Assembly: GCA_938084835.1 (NCBI GenBank)
Contig: CALKER010000023.1
Location: 49,898-113,897 of the forward strand
Direction: 5' to 3'
Length of the DNA: 64,000 nucleotides
Origin: an uncultured Thermoguttaceae bacterium
GTDB lineage: Bacteria > Planctomycetota > Planctomycetia > Pirellulales > Thermoguttaceae
The position numbers and the translations under genes were made by a program. The notes under the pieces were generated by a model, which was not told the origin of the DNA, ran no database searches, and was given only the letters and a program-made list of their open reading frames with translations. This document shows positions 32,227-41,635 of this stretch, piece after piece (position 1 is the stretch's first letter; the number at the start of each line of letters is the position of its first letter).

Positions 32227-34968
32227 ATGAGTCCTTCCACCGAAACTAAATTGGGCCGGCGCTTAGGTTGGGATCTTTTAGGTTTGGCTTTGGGCGCAAC
32301 GACAGTCTTTGTCACCATCAGTGTCCTCTCCTACGACCCGGCGGATCCTCCATTTCCCCAGGATTTTCCTCCGAATAGTGTGCCGGCTAACCCGTGTGGC
32401 CTTGTGGGTGCGTGGATAGCTTGGGCCACGTTGGCCGGTTTGGGAGCAGCATCATACCTTGTCCCCTTTTTTCTTGCGGCAGCGGCGTGGGCCTGTTTTC
32501 GGGGAGGCATCAATCGAATCCCGCGTCGCTTCGCCGGCGCATATATCACCCTAGTAAGTTTTGCCGCGCTGATGGGGGTCATCCCTTGGCCGTACTGGCA
32601 CGGACCAGTGATCGGACCGGGGGGATGGATCGGGACGGCGGTCATCGTCCAAGCCGAAAGGTACCTTGCACCTACCGGAATCGCCATCCTTTCTGCCAGC
32701 CTTGTGATAACTGGGCTCCTCCTGGCCACGGACTACTGGGTGGTGCGTTTTGTGGCGGCGCTACTCAAGGTGCCAAGCCGTTCGCTTCAACGTTATGTGC
32801 TGCAGCCCGTGCTCCATCGGCTAGGGTTGATCCCAGCACGCCGGGTGCCACTGCGTCGGGGCGAGATGAGTACCCCAGCGGAATCGTCGCCGACAATTCG
32901 TCGACCGCGGTCACAACCATTGGATCTGTCGGCACCAGATCCTGACAAGTCGTCCACGGCGGCAGGGACATCCTTGGCCGGGGGGCCGGCCCCTCCTGCG
33001 GCCGCGGCGCCTGCGGTGGGCGCGGGACAGATTCGCATCCGAAAACCACGTGTGGATCAGCGAGACCAACTGCGCGCGGAAATCGAGTCTCAAGCGCGAG
33101 AACATACCCCTGATCACTACGTACTGCCACCGCTGAGCTTGCTCCTCCCCGGCGAGCCCTTCTGCTTTGACGAACACGAACGCGACGTGCGCCACAAAGC
33201 GACAATTCTTGAGAAGACTTTTGCGGACTTCGGCTACCACGTGCGGGTGGTGGAAATTCAAACCGGCCCCGTCATCGCACAGTTTGAGGTCGAACTGGAG
33301 GCCGGTCTGCGCGTCAGCAAAATCATGTCGCTTGCCGATGACCTTGCCATTGCCCTGCGGGTCCCGTCGGTGCGAATTGTCGCGCCGATACCCGGCAAAA
33401 ACACCGTGGCGATCGAAGTGCCCAATGCGCAACGACAAATTGTGCGGTTGCGGGAGGTTATGGAAGAGGCGGCCGCTGTGGCCTCCTCGATGCGAATCCC
33501 CGTGTTTTTAGGGAAGGATGTGGCTGGCAATCCGATCGTCGTCGATTTAACTAGCTTGCCTCACCTGCTGATAGCCGGACGTACCGGCACCGGTAAAAGC
33601 GTCTGTCTTAATGCCATCATCATGTCCATTCTCATGTGCCGACGTCCGGACGAGGTCCGCATGCTTCTGATTGACCCCAAGATGGTGGAACTGAGCCCCT
33701 ACAAGCGGATTCCCCATCTTCTGCACCCCGTAGTCACCGATATGCGGAAAGCGGAAGCCATCCTCGCGTGGGCCGTAGATAAAATGGAAGAGCGTTACCA
33801 ATTGCTGGCCCGCGTGGGAGTGCGTCATCTCAGTGTGTACAATCAACTGGGCGAAGAGGAATTGCGGCAGCGGTTAGGACCCATCGCCGAGGAAGAGTGG
33901 GCCCAAATCCCCCGCCGCTTGCCGTATATTGTTATCGTAGCCGATGAAATGGCCGATCTTATGATGACGGCCGCCAAGGAGGTGGAGACCCACATAATCC
34001 GGCTTGCGCAGAAAAGTCGGGCCGTGGGCATCCACCTGGTCTTGGCCACGCAGAAGCCTACCGTCGATGTGATCACCGGGCTTATCAAATCCAATCTGCC
34101 TGCCCGCATCTGCTTCGAGGTCTCCAGCCGCATCGACAGCCGGGTGGTACTGGATGAAATTGGGGCCGAAAAGCTCCTCGGTCATGGGGACATGCTCTTC
34201 CTTCGGCCAGGAACGAACACCCTGATACGTGGCCAAGGGACGTTTGTGGCCGATGAGGAAATCAGCCGTGTCGTGGCTGCGGTGGCCACGTCGGCTCCCG
34301 ATTACTTGGAGGAATTGGTGGAGCTGAAACCGGCCGGGCAAATCGAACCTACCTCTGCGGGACGCATCCGCGATGAGCTTTACGACATTGCCGTGGAAAT
34401 TGTTGTCCGCGAAGGTCGCGGCAGTGTGTCCCTGCTTCAGCGGGCCTTAGGGATCGGTTACGGGCGGGCAGCACGGCTTATCGACTTTATGGCCGAGGAG
34501 GGTATCGTCGGGCCTTATAACGGCTCTCAGGCACGGGATGTTTTGATCACTTTGGAAGACTGGGAAGCCCGAAAAGCGCAGCGAGCTACTTCGGGAGCGG
34601 CCGGTGCCAGTCCTTCCCCGGCTCGTACGGGGCGTTTTCCCTTACGCAGCGAGCAAAACCAATCACGCCCGAGCTCACCTGCCGTGGACGATCAACGGGC
34701 AGGATTAGCTCCCTTTGTGTCCCCCTCGGCCTCCGGGGGTGGAAGTTACCAGGAAGCCCCGCCACCACAAAACCGGCAGAAGAAGCCGAATTTCTCGGCC
34801 GGAGGTCCCATTCCGGGTTGGGGCCCCCAGAAGGCGCAGCCAGGCCAGGGCCGCGCCGACGCCAGCCTGGGCCGAAATGGATGGGCCAGTGGGGAGGAGC
34901 CCTCCCCTCTCCGTACCAAGCCTCCAACCATTTATCCACACGATGGCCCACATTGGCCGCGAAATTGA
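32227..34968 (+). CDS. ftsK: DNA translocase FtsK
   Basis: A 913-residue septal DNA pump that moves chromosome termini during division. The N terminus has about four membrane helices, then a Pro/Ala-rich linker (about residues 200-290). The motor shows Walker A AGRTGTGKSVCLN (about residue 455), MLLIDPKMVELSPY, Walker B IVIVADEMADLMM and the RAVGIHLVLATQKP segment. A gamma winged helix follows (DIAVEIVVREGRGSVSLLQR, ending near residue 785). Unusually, about 120 more residues follow, low-complexity and rich in Pro, Ser, Gly and Gln. The motor-gamma region resembles standard FtsK. Confidence 0.97.
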   Translation: MSPSTETKLGRRLGWDLLGLALGATTVFVTISVLSYDPADPPFPQDFPPNSVPANPCGLVGAWIAWATLAGLGAASYLVPFFLAAAAWACFRGGINRIPRRFAGAYITLVSFAALMGVIPWPYWHGPVIGPGGWIGTAVIVQAERYLAPTGIAILSASLVITGLLLATDYWVVRFVAALLKVPSRSLQRYVLQPVLHRLGLIPARRVPLRRGEMSTPAESSPTIRRPRSQPLDLSAPDPDKSSTAAGTSLAGGPAPPAAAAPAVGAGQIRIRKPRVDQRDQLRAEIESQAREHTPDHYVLPPLSLLLPGEPFCFDEHERDVRHKATILEKTFADFGYHVRVVEIQTGPVIAQFEVELEAGLRVSKIMSLADDLAIALRVPSVRIVAPIPGKNTVAIEVPNAQRQIVRLREVMEEAAAVASSMRIPVFLGKDVAGNPIVVDLTSLPHLLIAGRTGTGKSVCLNAIIMSILMCRRPDEVRMLLIDPKMVELSPYKRIPHLLHPVVTDMRKAEAILAWAVDKMEERYQLLARVGVRHLSVYNQLGEEELRQRLGPIAEEEWAQIPRRLPYIVIVADEMADLMMTAAKEVETHIIRLAQKSRAVGIHLVLATQKPTVDVITGLIKSNLPARICFEVSSRIDSRVVLDEIGAEKLLGHGDMLFLRPGTNTLIRGQGTFVADEEISRVVAAVATSAPDYLEELVELKPAGQIEPTSAGRIRDELYDIAVEIVVREGRGSVSLLQRALGIGYGRAARLIDFMAEEGIVGPYNGSQARDVLITLEDWEARKAQRATSGAAGASPSPARTGRFPLRSEQNQSRPSSPAVDDQRAGLAPFVSPSASGGGSYQEAPPPQNRQKKPNFSAGGPIPGWGPQKAQPGQGRADASLGRNGWASGEEPSPLRTKPPTIYPHDGPHWPRN

Positions 34969-35006
34969 TCCCGCAGACTTCGCCTCCCCGGCAACGGAGG
35001 CGGAGC

Positions 35007-35795
35007 TCAGCGATCCAGGATAAGCCACAGCAAGCCTGCTCCACCTACCGCAAACACCCACCAGGCGAAAAGCTGCAGCCGACCGCTTCGAACCCAAACC
35101 AAAAGCCACGCGATGGCCAGCCAACCAACCACCCCGGCTAGCACCATTCCCAGCCCGAGATTCCACCAGGGGGGAATTGGCTGCGGACTACCCACAATCT
35201 CCCAGGCTTCGAGAACTCCGGCCCCCATCATCGCCGGTACAGCCATAAGGAAGGCAAAGACCGCCGCCTCGCCCGGGGCAAGCTGACAAAGAAGTCCCCC
35301 CACAATGGTGCTTCCGCTGCGGGAGACCCCGGGCAGGAGAGCCACCGCCTGAAAGCACCCAATAACTACCGCCTCCCACCAGCGGAGGTCGCTTATCCGA
35401 CGGTTGCCTCTGCCCAAAAAACTGCCAATTAAAAGCAAGAAGCCTGTGCCAATTAGCCCGCCCGCCGCTACCCATGGGTCTTCCAACGTCTCCCCGAGAA
35501 ATTTCCGCAGGGGAAACCCGACGACTACGGCGGGCAAACTGGCCAGTAACACAAGAGCAGCAGTCCGCCATTCGCGCTGGACAATCGTCCGCAGCCTTTC
35601 CCAAAAATACCCCACCGTTGCTGCTAAAGTGCCCATATGCAAAGCCACGTTGACCGTTATGGGTGTTGTCACACTTCGGCCAAATCGTTCCAAAACAGCC
35701 ATCATCAACACAAGATGCCCAGAGGAGCTGACCGGTAAAAACTCGGTCAGACCCTGGAGTATTGCCAAAAGAAGGATTACCTCAAGGTCGGCCAC
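35007..35795 (-). CDS. uppP: Undecaprenyl-diphosphatase UppP (BacA)
   Basis: A 262-residue, eight-helix membrane enzyme that dephosphorylates undecaprenyl pyrophosphate, recycling the lipid carrier for wall and polysaccharide synthesis. Both signature regions are present: LQGLTEFLPVSSSGHLVLM (about residues 14-32) and LLPGVSRSGSTIVGG (about residues 153-167). The start at 35795 gives the usual short lead-in. It is convergent with ftsK, with 38 bp between stops. Confidence 0.97.
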   Translation of the reverse strand: MADLEVILLLAILQGLTEFLPVSSSGHLVLMMAVLERFGRSVTTPITVNVALHMGTLAATVGYFWERLRTIVQREWRTAALVLLASLPAVVVGFPLRKFLGETLEDPWVAAGGLIGTGFLLLIGSFLGRGNRRISDLRWWEAVVIGCFQAVALLPGVSRSGSTIVGGLLCQLAPGEAAVFAFLMAVPAMMGAGVLEAWEIVGSPQPIPPWWNLGLGMVLAGVVGWLAIAWLLVWVRSGRLQLFAWWVFAVGGAGLLWLILDR

Positions 35796-36224
35796 GGATG
35801 GATCCTTTTTGCTGGGCCAGTGGTGCTGGCCGAATCAAGCCAAAAGCGTTTCTCCCCCTAAGCCAGGAGGCTAGCATTATAGCAAACGCGTCGGCCGAAT
35901 TGGCCCAGGTAGTTGTGGCGCAAAGGCCAGAACGACTTCGGCCCCCTGTGGAAAAAAAGTCGAACGTGGTGTGGCGCAAAAGGACCAGGGGGCACAACCG
36001 GGGTTGCTCGGCATTTGAGGGAAAATTGGCTTTGCATGAATCGTGCCTTCGGGCTGCCCTGGTGAGGGGAAGGCCCGGCCGGTGTAAATCTCGCTTTTCT
36101 TTTCTGGGCGGGTACAATCATCCGCGAGATGAAGGCGCAGCTAAAGGAGAGTGCTTGGGCAGCCTTTCGCCACTCAGGAGCAATCTCAGTCAAGATAAAC
36201 ACGCACCCAATGGGAGGAAAACCT
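35796..36224. other. Divergent intergenic region
   Basis: A 429-bp gap between uppP (-) and the GH127 gene (+). It should hold both promoters; no specific site is clear. Confidence 0.35.
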
Positions 36225-38591
36225 ATGAAACACTGCCCAATGTTGTGGAGCTTGGCTGTTGTGGCTGTAATGTGCCTCGTTTCTGGGAGGGGGCAGGCGT
36301 GGGAGTACCCCACTCCGGCTGTCAAGCCGGCTATCATTCCCCCCGTAAGTGGTTTTGAGGTGGCCGATGTGGAACTCCTTCCCGGCCCGTGGCTTCATGC
36401 ACAAAAGCTCAACGAACAGTACCTCCTCAGTTTGAATCCCGACCGGCTGCTCCATAATTTCCGAAAGTTTGCCGGGCTCGAACCAAAAGCCCCCATCTAC
36501 GGGGGATGGGAGTCGATGCCAATTGCGGGACATTCCCTGGGACATTATCTTTCTGCCTGTGCACGAATGTACCATGCCCAGAGGAACGAGGAATTTCTCC
36601 GGAGGGTCAACTACATCGTGGAAGAGTTGCACACTTGTCAACAAGCCATTGGCACTGGCTATGTGGCTGGTATCCCCGAGGGCCAGCGTGTTTTCTCCGA
36701 AGTCGCCGCTGGACACATTCGTGCCGAAGGTTTCTCCCTCAATGGCCTGTGGGTTCCATGGTATACGCTGCACAAACTTTTCGCGGGCCTCATCGATGCC
36801 TATATCTACTGCGGCAACAAGCAGGCGTTGACGGTCCTCTGCCGCTTGGCCGATTGGACCGCCGACACCACCAAAAACCTTACCGAGACTCAGTGGCAAC
36901 GGATGCTTGATTGCGAACACGGCGGAATGAACGAGTCCCTGGCTTGGCTTTACCTGTACACCGGGGAACAAAAATATTTGGATTTGGCGAGGAAGTTTTA
37001 TCACCGGCGGGTGCTTGATTTCCTAGCCAAGCGGGAAGATCGACTGGCCGGCCTTCATGCCAACACTCAGATCCCCAAGGTCATCGGCGTTGCGTTACTG
37101 CACGAGATCACAGGTGAAGAGCACTTTCGCACGATTGCCAGCTTTTTCTGGGACACCGTGGTGCAACACCATACCTACGTCAACGGTGGCAATAGTGCCG
37201 GAGAGTACTTTGGACCACCGGGCCAGCTCTCCCGCCGGCTGGAGGATACAACCGAAACCTGCAACACTTACAACATGTTAAAGCTTACGCGCTTCCTCTT
37301 CACCTGGTCGCCCGAAGCCAGGTTGGCCGACTATTGCGAGCGCGCCTTATGGAACCACATTCTGGCCCATCAGCATCCCAAAACGGGCATGTTTGTTTAC
37401 AAGGGGTTTCTCGACCTTGGCGCACGCAAGCAGTTTAGTACGCCCTTCGATTCCTTCTGGTGCTGCGTGGGGACCGGTATGGAAAATCATGCTCGCTACG
37501 GCGAGTACATCTACTTCCGCGATACCAAGGGATTGTTCGTGAACTTATTTGTCCCGTCGCGGCTCCGGTGGGCCGAACGAGAGCTGGTGGTCGAACAACA
37601 CACCCGCTTCCCGGAGGAACCACGAACGCAGTTGGTTTTCCGCACAGCCAAACCGGTACAACTTGCTGTGCGTGTCCGTCACCCTTGGTGGGCTGAGGGT
37701 CAGCTAGCGGTGAGACTTAATCAACAGGCCCTACCGGTCCAGTCGACCCCAAGCAGCTTTCTCACTTTGGAGCGGACTTGGCAGGACGGAGATGAGCTCC
37801 AAATAGAATTTCCCATGCGTCTTACCTATGAGGCCATGCCGGATGATCCCCGAATGATTGCTTTCCTCTACGGGCCGATTGTCCTTTGTGCTCCGGTTCC
37901 GGAGGAAGGCGAATTACCGGTGCTGGTGTGCGAAGAAAATCCTCTGGCCCACATGCGGCCAACGGGACAGCAAGGAATCCACTTTGTTACCGAGGGCTTA
38001 GCTCGTCCGCAGGATTTAGAACTTATCCCCCTTTTTGCCATGCACGACCGGCGATACAACGTATACTGGAGGGTGTTTACGCCTTCACAATGGCAGCAGG
38101 AAGAGGAGAAACGGGCACGGAAACAACGATTGGGGAAGCTTTTGGCCTCGCTCATTGTGGACGAAGTACGCATTGGCGATCCCGATTCGGAAAAGGCACA
38201 CCATCTGGCAGGGGAGCGCACCGAGTGGGGCCGATTTTCCGGCCGGCCGTGGCGGCATGCAGTGGGAGGCGGCTGGTTTGCGTGGACCTTTCGCGTCAAA
38301 CCAGACCAACCCATGGCCTTGTGGTGCAGTTACTGGGGAAGTGACACCGGTGGGCGCGAGTTTGACATCCTGGTCGATGGGACTACGATTGCCCATCAAG
38401 AGTTGCGGCGAAATGCCCCGGGTGAATTCTTCGAGCAGCTTTACCCCATCCCCCGAGAACTCACGCAAGGTAAGGAACAGATCACGGTACGATTCCAAGC
38501 CCGTCCCGGACGCATGGCGGGCGGAGTTTTCGGCTGCCGCACCGTAATCCTTTCCGAGGAATTGCAGGCCGAAATTGAATCCCAAAAATAA
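36225..38591 (+). CDS. GH127-family glycoside hydrolase (beta-L-arabinofuranosidase type)
   Basis: A 788-residue exported protein with a signal peptide (LWSLAVVAVMCLVSGRGQAW). The (alpha/alpha)6 barrel of GH127 / DUF1680 shows GHSLGHYLSACARMY, NGLWVPWYTLHKLFAGL and GGNSAGEYFGP. The cysteine-nucleophile zinc site is intact: TTETCNTYN gives Glu344 and Cys346, and FWCCVGTGMENH gives Cys413-Cys414, matching the Glu-x-Cys plus Cys-Cys ligands known for HypBA1. A beta-sandwich C terminus follows. Arabinofuranoside hydrolysis is likely, but DUF1680 members vary in substrate. GGGAGG lies upstream of ATG 36225. The stop codon lies in a 20-bp tandem repeat. Confidence 0.93.
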   Translation: MKHCPMLWSLAVVAVMCLVSGRGQAWEYPTPAVKPAIIPPVSGFEVADVELLPGPWLHAQKLNEQYLLSLNPDRLLHNFRKFAGLEPKAPIYGGWESMPIAGHSLGHYLSACARMYHAQRNEEFLRRVNYIVEELHTCQQAIGTGYVAGIPEGQRVFSEVAAGHIRAEGFSLNGLWVPWYTLHKLFAGLIDAYIYCGNKQALTVLCRLADWTADTTKNLTETQWQRMLDCEHGGMNESLAWLYLYTGEQKYLDLARKFYHRRVLDFLAKREDRLAGLHANTQIPKVIGVALLHEITGEEHFRTIASFFWDTVVQHHTYVNGGNSAGEYFGPPGQLSRRLEDTTETCNTYNMLKLTRFLFTWSPEARLADYCERALWNHILAHQHPKTGMFVYKGFLDLGARKQFSTPFDSFWCCVGTGMENHARYGEYIYFRDTKGLFVNLFVPSRLRWAERELVVEQHTRFPEEPRTQLVFRTAKPVQLAVRVRHPWWAEGQLAVRLNQQALPVQSTPSSFLTLERTWQDGDELQIEFPMRLTYEAMPDDPRMIAFLYGPIVLCAPVPEEGELPVLVCEENPLAHMRPTGQQGIHFVTEGLARPQDLELIPLFAMHDRRYNVYWRVFTPSQWQQEEEKRARKQRLGKLLASLIVDEVRIGDPDSEKAHHLAGERTEWGRFSGRPWRHAVGGGWFAWTFRVKPDQPMALWCSYWGSDTGGREFDILVDGTTIAHQELRRNAPGEFFEQLYPIPRELTQGKEQITVRFQARPGRMAGGVFGCRTVILSEELQAEIESQK

Positions 38592-38633
38592 AATTTGTTT
38601 CCCAAAAATAACAATTGACTTGCAAAAATTAAA
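38574..38633. repeat. 20-bp x3 imperfect tandem repeat over the GH127 stop
   Basis: Three adjacent 20-bp units starting at 38574, 38594 and 38614 share TTGnnTnnCAAAAATnAn. The first holds the GH127 stop codon (38589-38591). Confidence 0.75.
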
Positions 38634-38824
38634 GAGCTGAATCCCACAGTAAAAAGCGTCGCGCCATGAGCTAAAAACCACCGGGACATACCCCCGACTG
38701 ATAGGGGGTATAGGAGTGACCGGCATAATTCACGAATCGGGAGCTGCAAGAAAAGTCGCCGAATACGGCCCGGTTCCTCGTGCAGGCCACATGTCAGCTC
38801 AAAGGTATTCAAGGAGCTGCTCCT

Positions 38825-39691
38825 ATGCCGGGGACTATCACACGCCGCCACTGTCTTCGGAGGTTTACCACTGCGGCCGCGGCCGGATTTCTGGGCCAGC
38901 AAACGCGCTCGCAGCTCAGTGCTGAGGAGCATCAGCCAGGCGGGGAGTGCGTGATCGACTCTCATGTCCATCTCAAACATGGCGATGCAGCGCGGACGGA
39001 ATACTCGCCCGAGGTCATCGTGCAGGTGATGGACGCAGTGGGCATCGCTCGTTCGGTGGTGTTTGCGATGTCCACAACCACACAGCAATCGATTCAAATG
39101 GCCCAGCGCGCCGTGGCGAAGTTCCCGGATCGGTTGATCCCTTTTGTGTATGCCCTACCCCATTACGAGCGCCCGGTCATTCGGGAGATTGCAGAAGCGT
39201 TGGCAGGCGGAATCTTTCGGGGAATCAAAATCCACGCGGGGGAGTGCACTCTGGCAGAATATGTCATCGATCCCGTTTTGAAGCTGGCCGGATGTGCCGG
39301 TGTCCCCTGCCTGGTGGATTGTGTAGGCCATCTTGCAGCGGCGCGGCGAATGGCCCGCTCCTTCCCACAAACCACGATCATCATTGCCCATATGGGTCGC
39401 TACCTTTCGCGAGACCCAAAGTTGATCGATCAATTCCTCGACCTGGCTGCAGAATGCCCCAACGTCTTTTTGGACACAAGCGGTGTTGTTTTGGTAGAGA
39501 AGATTTCCGAAGCGGTGGAACGACTTGGCTCGGAGCGACTCATCTGGGGAACCGATGGGCCTCATCCCCAGCCGGACCTTGCTTCCTTCGCCCGCGCCGA
39601 GCTAGACAAGATCCGTGGGCTCAGCCTTTCACCCGAAGAGAAGGCCAACATTTTGGGGCGAAACATCGCCCGGCTGCTTCGCCTTTCGTAA
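38825..39691 (+). CDS. Exported metal-dependent hydrolase (amidohydrolase-2 type)
   Basis: A 288-residue protein of the amidohydrolase superfamily. The N terminus TRRHCLRRFTTAAAAGFLG resembles a twin-arginine signal. Metal-site features are IDSHVHLKHG (HxH), FRGIKIHAGE, IIIAHMGRY and the catalytic-Asp region WGTDGPHPQP. ATG 38825 has AGGAG eight bases upstream. It follows the GH127 gene by 233 bp and may share its expression. The substrate is unknown; TIM-barrel enzymes of this group cleave C-N, C-O or C-C bonds. Confidence 0.87.
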   Translation: MPGTITRRHCLRRFTTAAAAGFLGQQTRSQLSAEEHQPGGECVIDSHVHLKHGDAARTEYSPEVIVQVMDAVGIARSVVFAMSTTTQQSIQMAQRAVAKFPDRLIPFVYALPHYERPVIREIAEALAGGIFRGIKIHAGECTLAEYVIDPVLKLAGCAGVPCLVDCVGHLAAARRMARSFPQTTIIIAHMGRYLSRDPKLIDQFLDLAAECPNVFLDTSGVVLVEKISEAVERLGSERLIWGTDGPHPQPDLASFARAELDKIRGLSLSPEEKANILGRNIARLLRLS

Positions 39692-40059
39692 CCACAGCTG
39701 ACACAGGCCTCGTGGCGCACTCCCCGATGTCAAAATCCTTCTAAAGCAGTCTTTCGCACGCTAACGCTCGTCCGAAAAACACCATGCGTTGACCAGTGGC
39801 CCCAATTAATCTTGTCCAGACCAAGTGCCCCGAGCCTCGCACTGGCTGTTTTTTTCCGCTTAAATGGGAGTCATCGGCTTAAGCGAGAGCCATCGGCGAC
39901 CATTGACCCGCGGGCCTCCATGGTCCAACCGGGTTCGAAGCGAGCCGAAGGGCAAGCCCTTTATTTCCCCCGGGTTTGGCCGTCGTTTCTTGGGCAAACC
40001 ATTTCCGGGAGGTTGCCACAGCCTGCTGCCCGCTTAGGCCTTGCTGAACTTCCGCCGGT
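39692..40059. other. Intergenic between convergent genes
   Basis: This 368-bp gap between the amidohydrolase (+) and hemerythrin (-) genes contains no recognised gene or clear terminator. Confidence 0.35.
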
Positions 40060-40497
40060 TCAGCGCACACCCTTTTCCCTCAGGAAGGGGCCATATTTCT
40101 TGTCGCTTACTAGCACGTGGTTTCTCACCCACTCGGCTAGAAATGTAAAGACACTCATTGTCACCATGGCTCGCCCCGCCTCCAAATCCGCCTGAAATTG
40201 GCGGACTTTCTTTACAAACTCTTCGTGCTCGCGCTTGTGCTCGTCCTTTTCCGGATAATTGTACATCTGAAAATACGCCTCTTCCGAGGTAAAATGAGTC
40301 TTGGCATACTGAGCAAGCTCGTTGATAATGTCTCGGAGGACCTGATTGCTCTTTTTTTCGAGCATGGCCTGCCGAAGATTGTTCAACATTTGAAAGATCT
40401 TTCGATGTTGATCATCAAGGCGCACAATACCCACCGAATACTGTTCGCTCCAGGTCGTCTTAGGGAAAACGCTTACTGAAGTCGGAACAGAAGTCAT
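40060..40497 (-). CDS. Bacteriohemerythrin
   Basis: A 145-residue single-domain protein that binds O2 at a non-heme di-iron site, for oxygen storage, delivery or sensing. The ligand set looks complete: W...VRLDDQHRKIF, AQYAKTHFTSEEAYF, DEHKREHEEF and WVRNHVLVSDKKYGPF. The canonical pattern is H, HxxxE, HxxxH, HxxxxD. The start at 40497 leaves a short variable N terminus (MTSVPTSVSVFPKTTWSEQY). No partner gene is adjacent. Confidence 0.95.
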   Translation of the reverse strand: MTSVPTSVSVFPKTTWSEQYSVGIVRLDDQHRKIFQMLNNLRQAMLEKKSNQVLRDIINELAQYAKTHFTSEEAYFQMYNYPEKDEHKREHEEFVKKVRQFQADLEAGRAMVTMSVFTFLAEWVRNHVLVSDKKYGPFLREKGVR

Positions 40498-41414
40498 GAT
40501 CTTAAACCCTCCGCAGGTTGTACGACAAAATGTGTTGACACACTTGCTGAGTTTAGACTCAAAATCCTAAAATGCATCATCCCTGAAGCATTTTACAACG
40601 CTGTGGAATAAGCGGAGTCCTCACCACGAAGAAAGCCAACCTCCGTGCCAGCCATTTGGGGAACTGCCTCTCGCGGCCGTTCTGTATCATCGCAAAACCT
40701 AACGCGTGACCAAGGCCTTGCCGTTTGCTAACATGGCTCGGGCGAGGTAGGCCTTCGGCTACCAAGCGCCCATCCTTCCCACTTGCTCGGGAAATTGCGG
40801 ATTCCAAACATTCCGCAGGGTGATTGTCAACGCCCTCCAAGGGGATTTTCACTTAGACACCACGTGGCCTGGACCCTTCGGCGTTGTGGATCCTCCCTTC
40901 TTAGGGCTACCTCCTGGGTACCGTCAACATCTCCCTGTAAGCCACCTCACGGTGCAGCCGAAGGCTATCCCCACCGAGGCTAGACCTTTTTAACCAAATA
41001 TAGCTCCGGCGCAGCCAGCACGGGTCTTACTCCGCCCCGGTTATCGGCGAAGAGGAATTTTGAGATCAAGCCTTAGCGGAAAATTCGGGAGTGACGACGG
41101 CGCGGGATTCATCGGTTATTTCAGGGGAGATAGTACACGAGCTACCAATTGTTTCAGGCCAGATGGCAGACGAACTACCAAATTCGAACTCCGCGGATTT
41201 CCTAGGAAGGAATCGGGCGACCGATCGACGGAACGGTTGATCGATTAAGCCCGCATCAGTAGATCCTCGTTAGGCCACTTACGCAGAAAGGATTTGACCC
41301 ATTTCCCGCCACAAGCCCTCATTGGCTAAAGGAAGACCACGTTCCCCCCGCTTTATCCACTGAACCTCGCGCCCGGTAAAGGACCGCGGTGTCGACACAG
41401 AGAACCCGGAGCCT
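40498..41414. other. Intergenic region with a 33-bp repeat
   Basis: About 900 bp between hemerythrin and the acnA terminator, without a recognised gene. An imperfect tandem pair of 33-bp units lies at 41119-41184. Confidence 0.4.
41119..41184. repeat. 33-bp imperfect tandem duplication
   Basis: Units 41119-41151 and 41152-41184 both start TTTCAGG and share ACGAnCTACCAA; about 25 of 33 positions agree. The period is a multiple of three, but no protein was assigned. Confidence 0.6.
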
Positions 41415-41456
41415 AAAAGATGAAACGGCAAGCTCCTCCGCCGGAGAGGAGCTTGC
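41415..41456 (-). terminator. Probable acnA terminator
   Basis: A perfect 11-bp stem, GCAAGCTCCTC (41428-41438) with GAGGAGCTTGC (41446-41456), is followed on the minus strand by a T-rich CGTTTCATCTTTT. It lies 180 bp after the acnA stop. Confidence 0.65.
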
Positions 41457-41635
41457 CCAGTCGTCTCACCTTGACTTGAGAGCGGGTGTGAATCCAAAGG
41501 CTCGACCAACTGCCGACAGTATTTCGACTAACATCAGCCGGTGCCAAATACTCCGGTTTTACTTGTTAATTAAAAGTGACTGCAAGCTTCTACCCTCGGG
41601 CTTTTTTCCCCATTTAATGCTGCCCAAGGAGGCTT

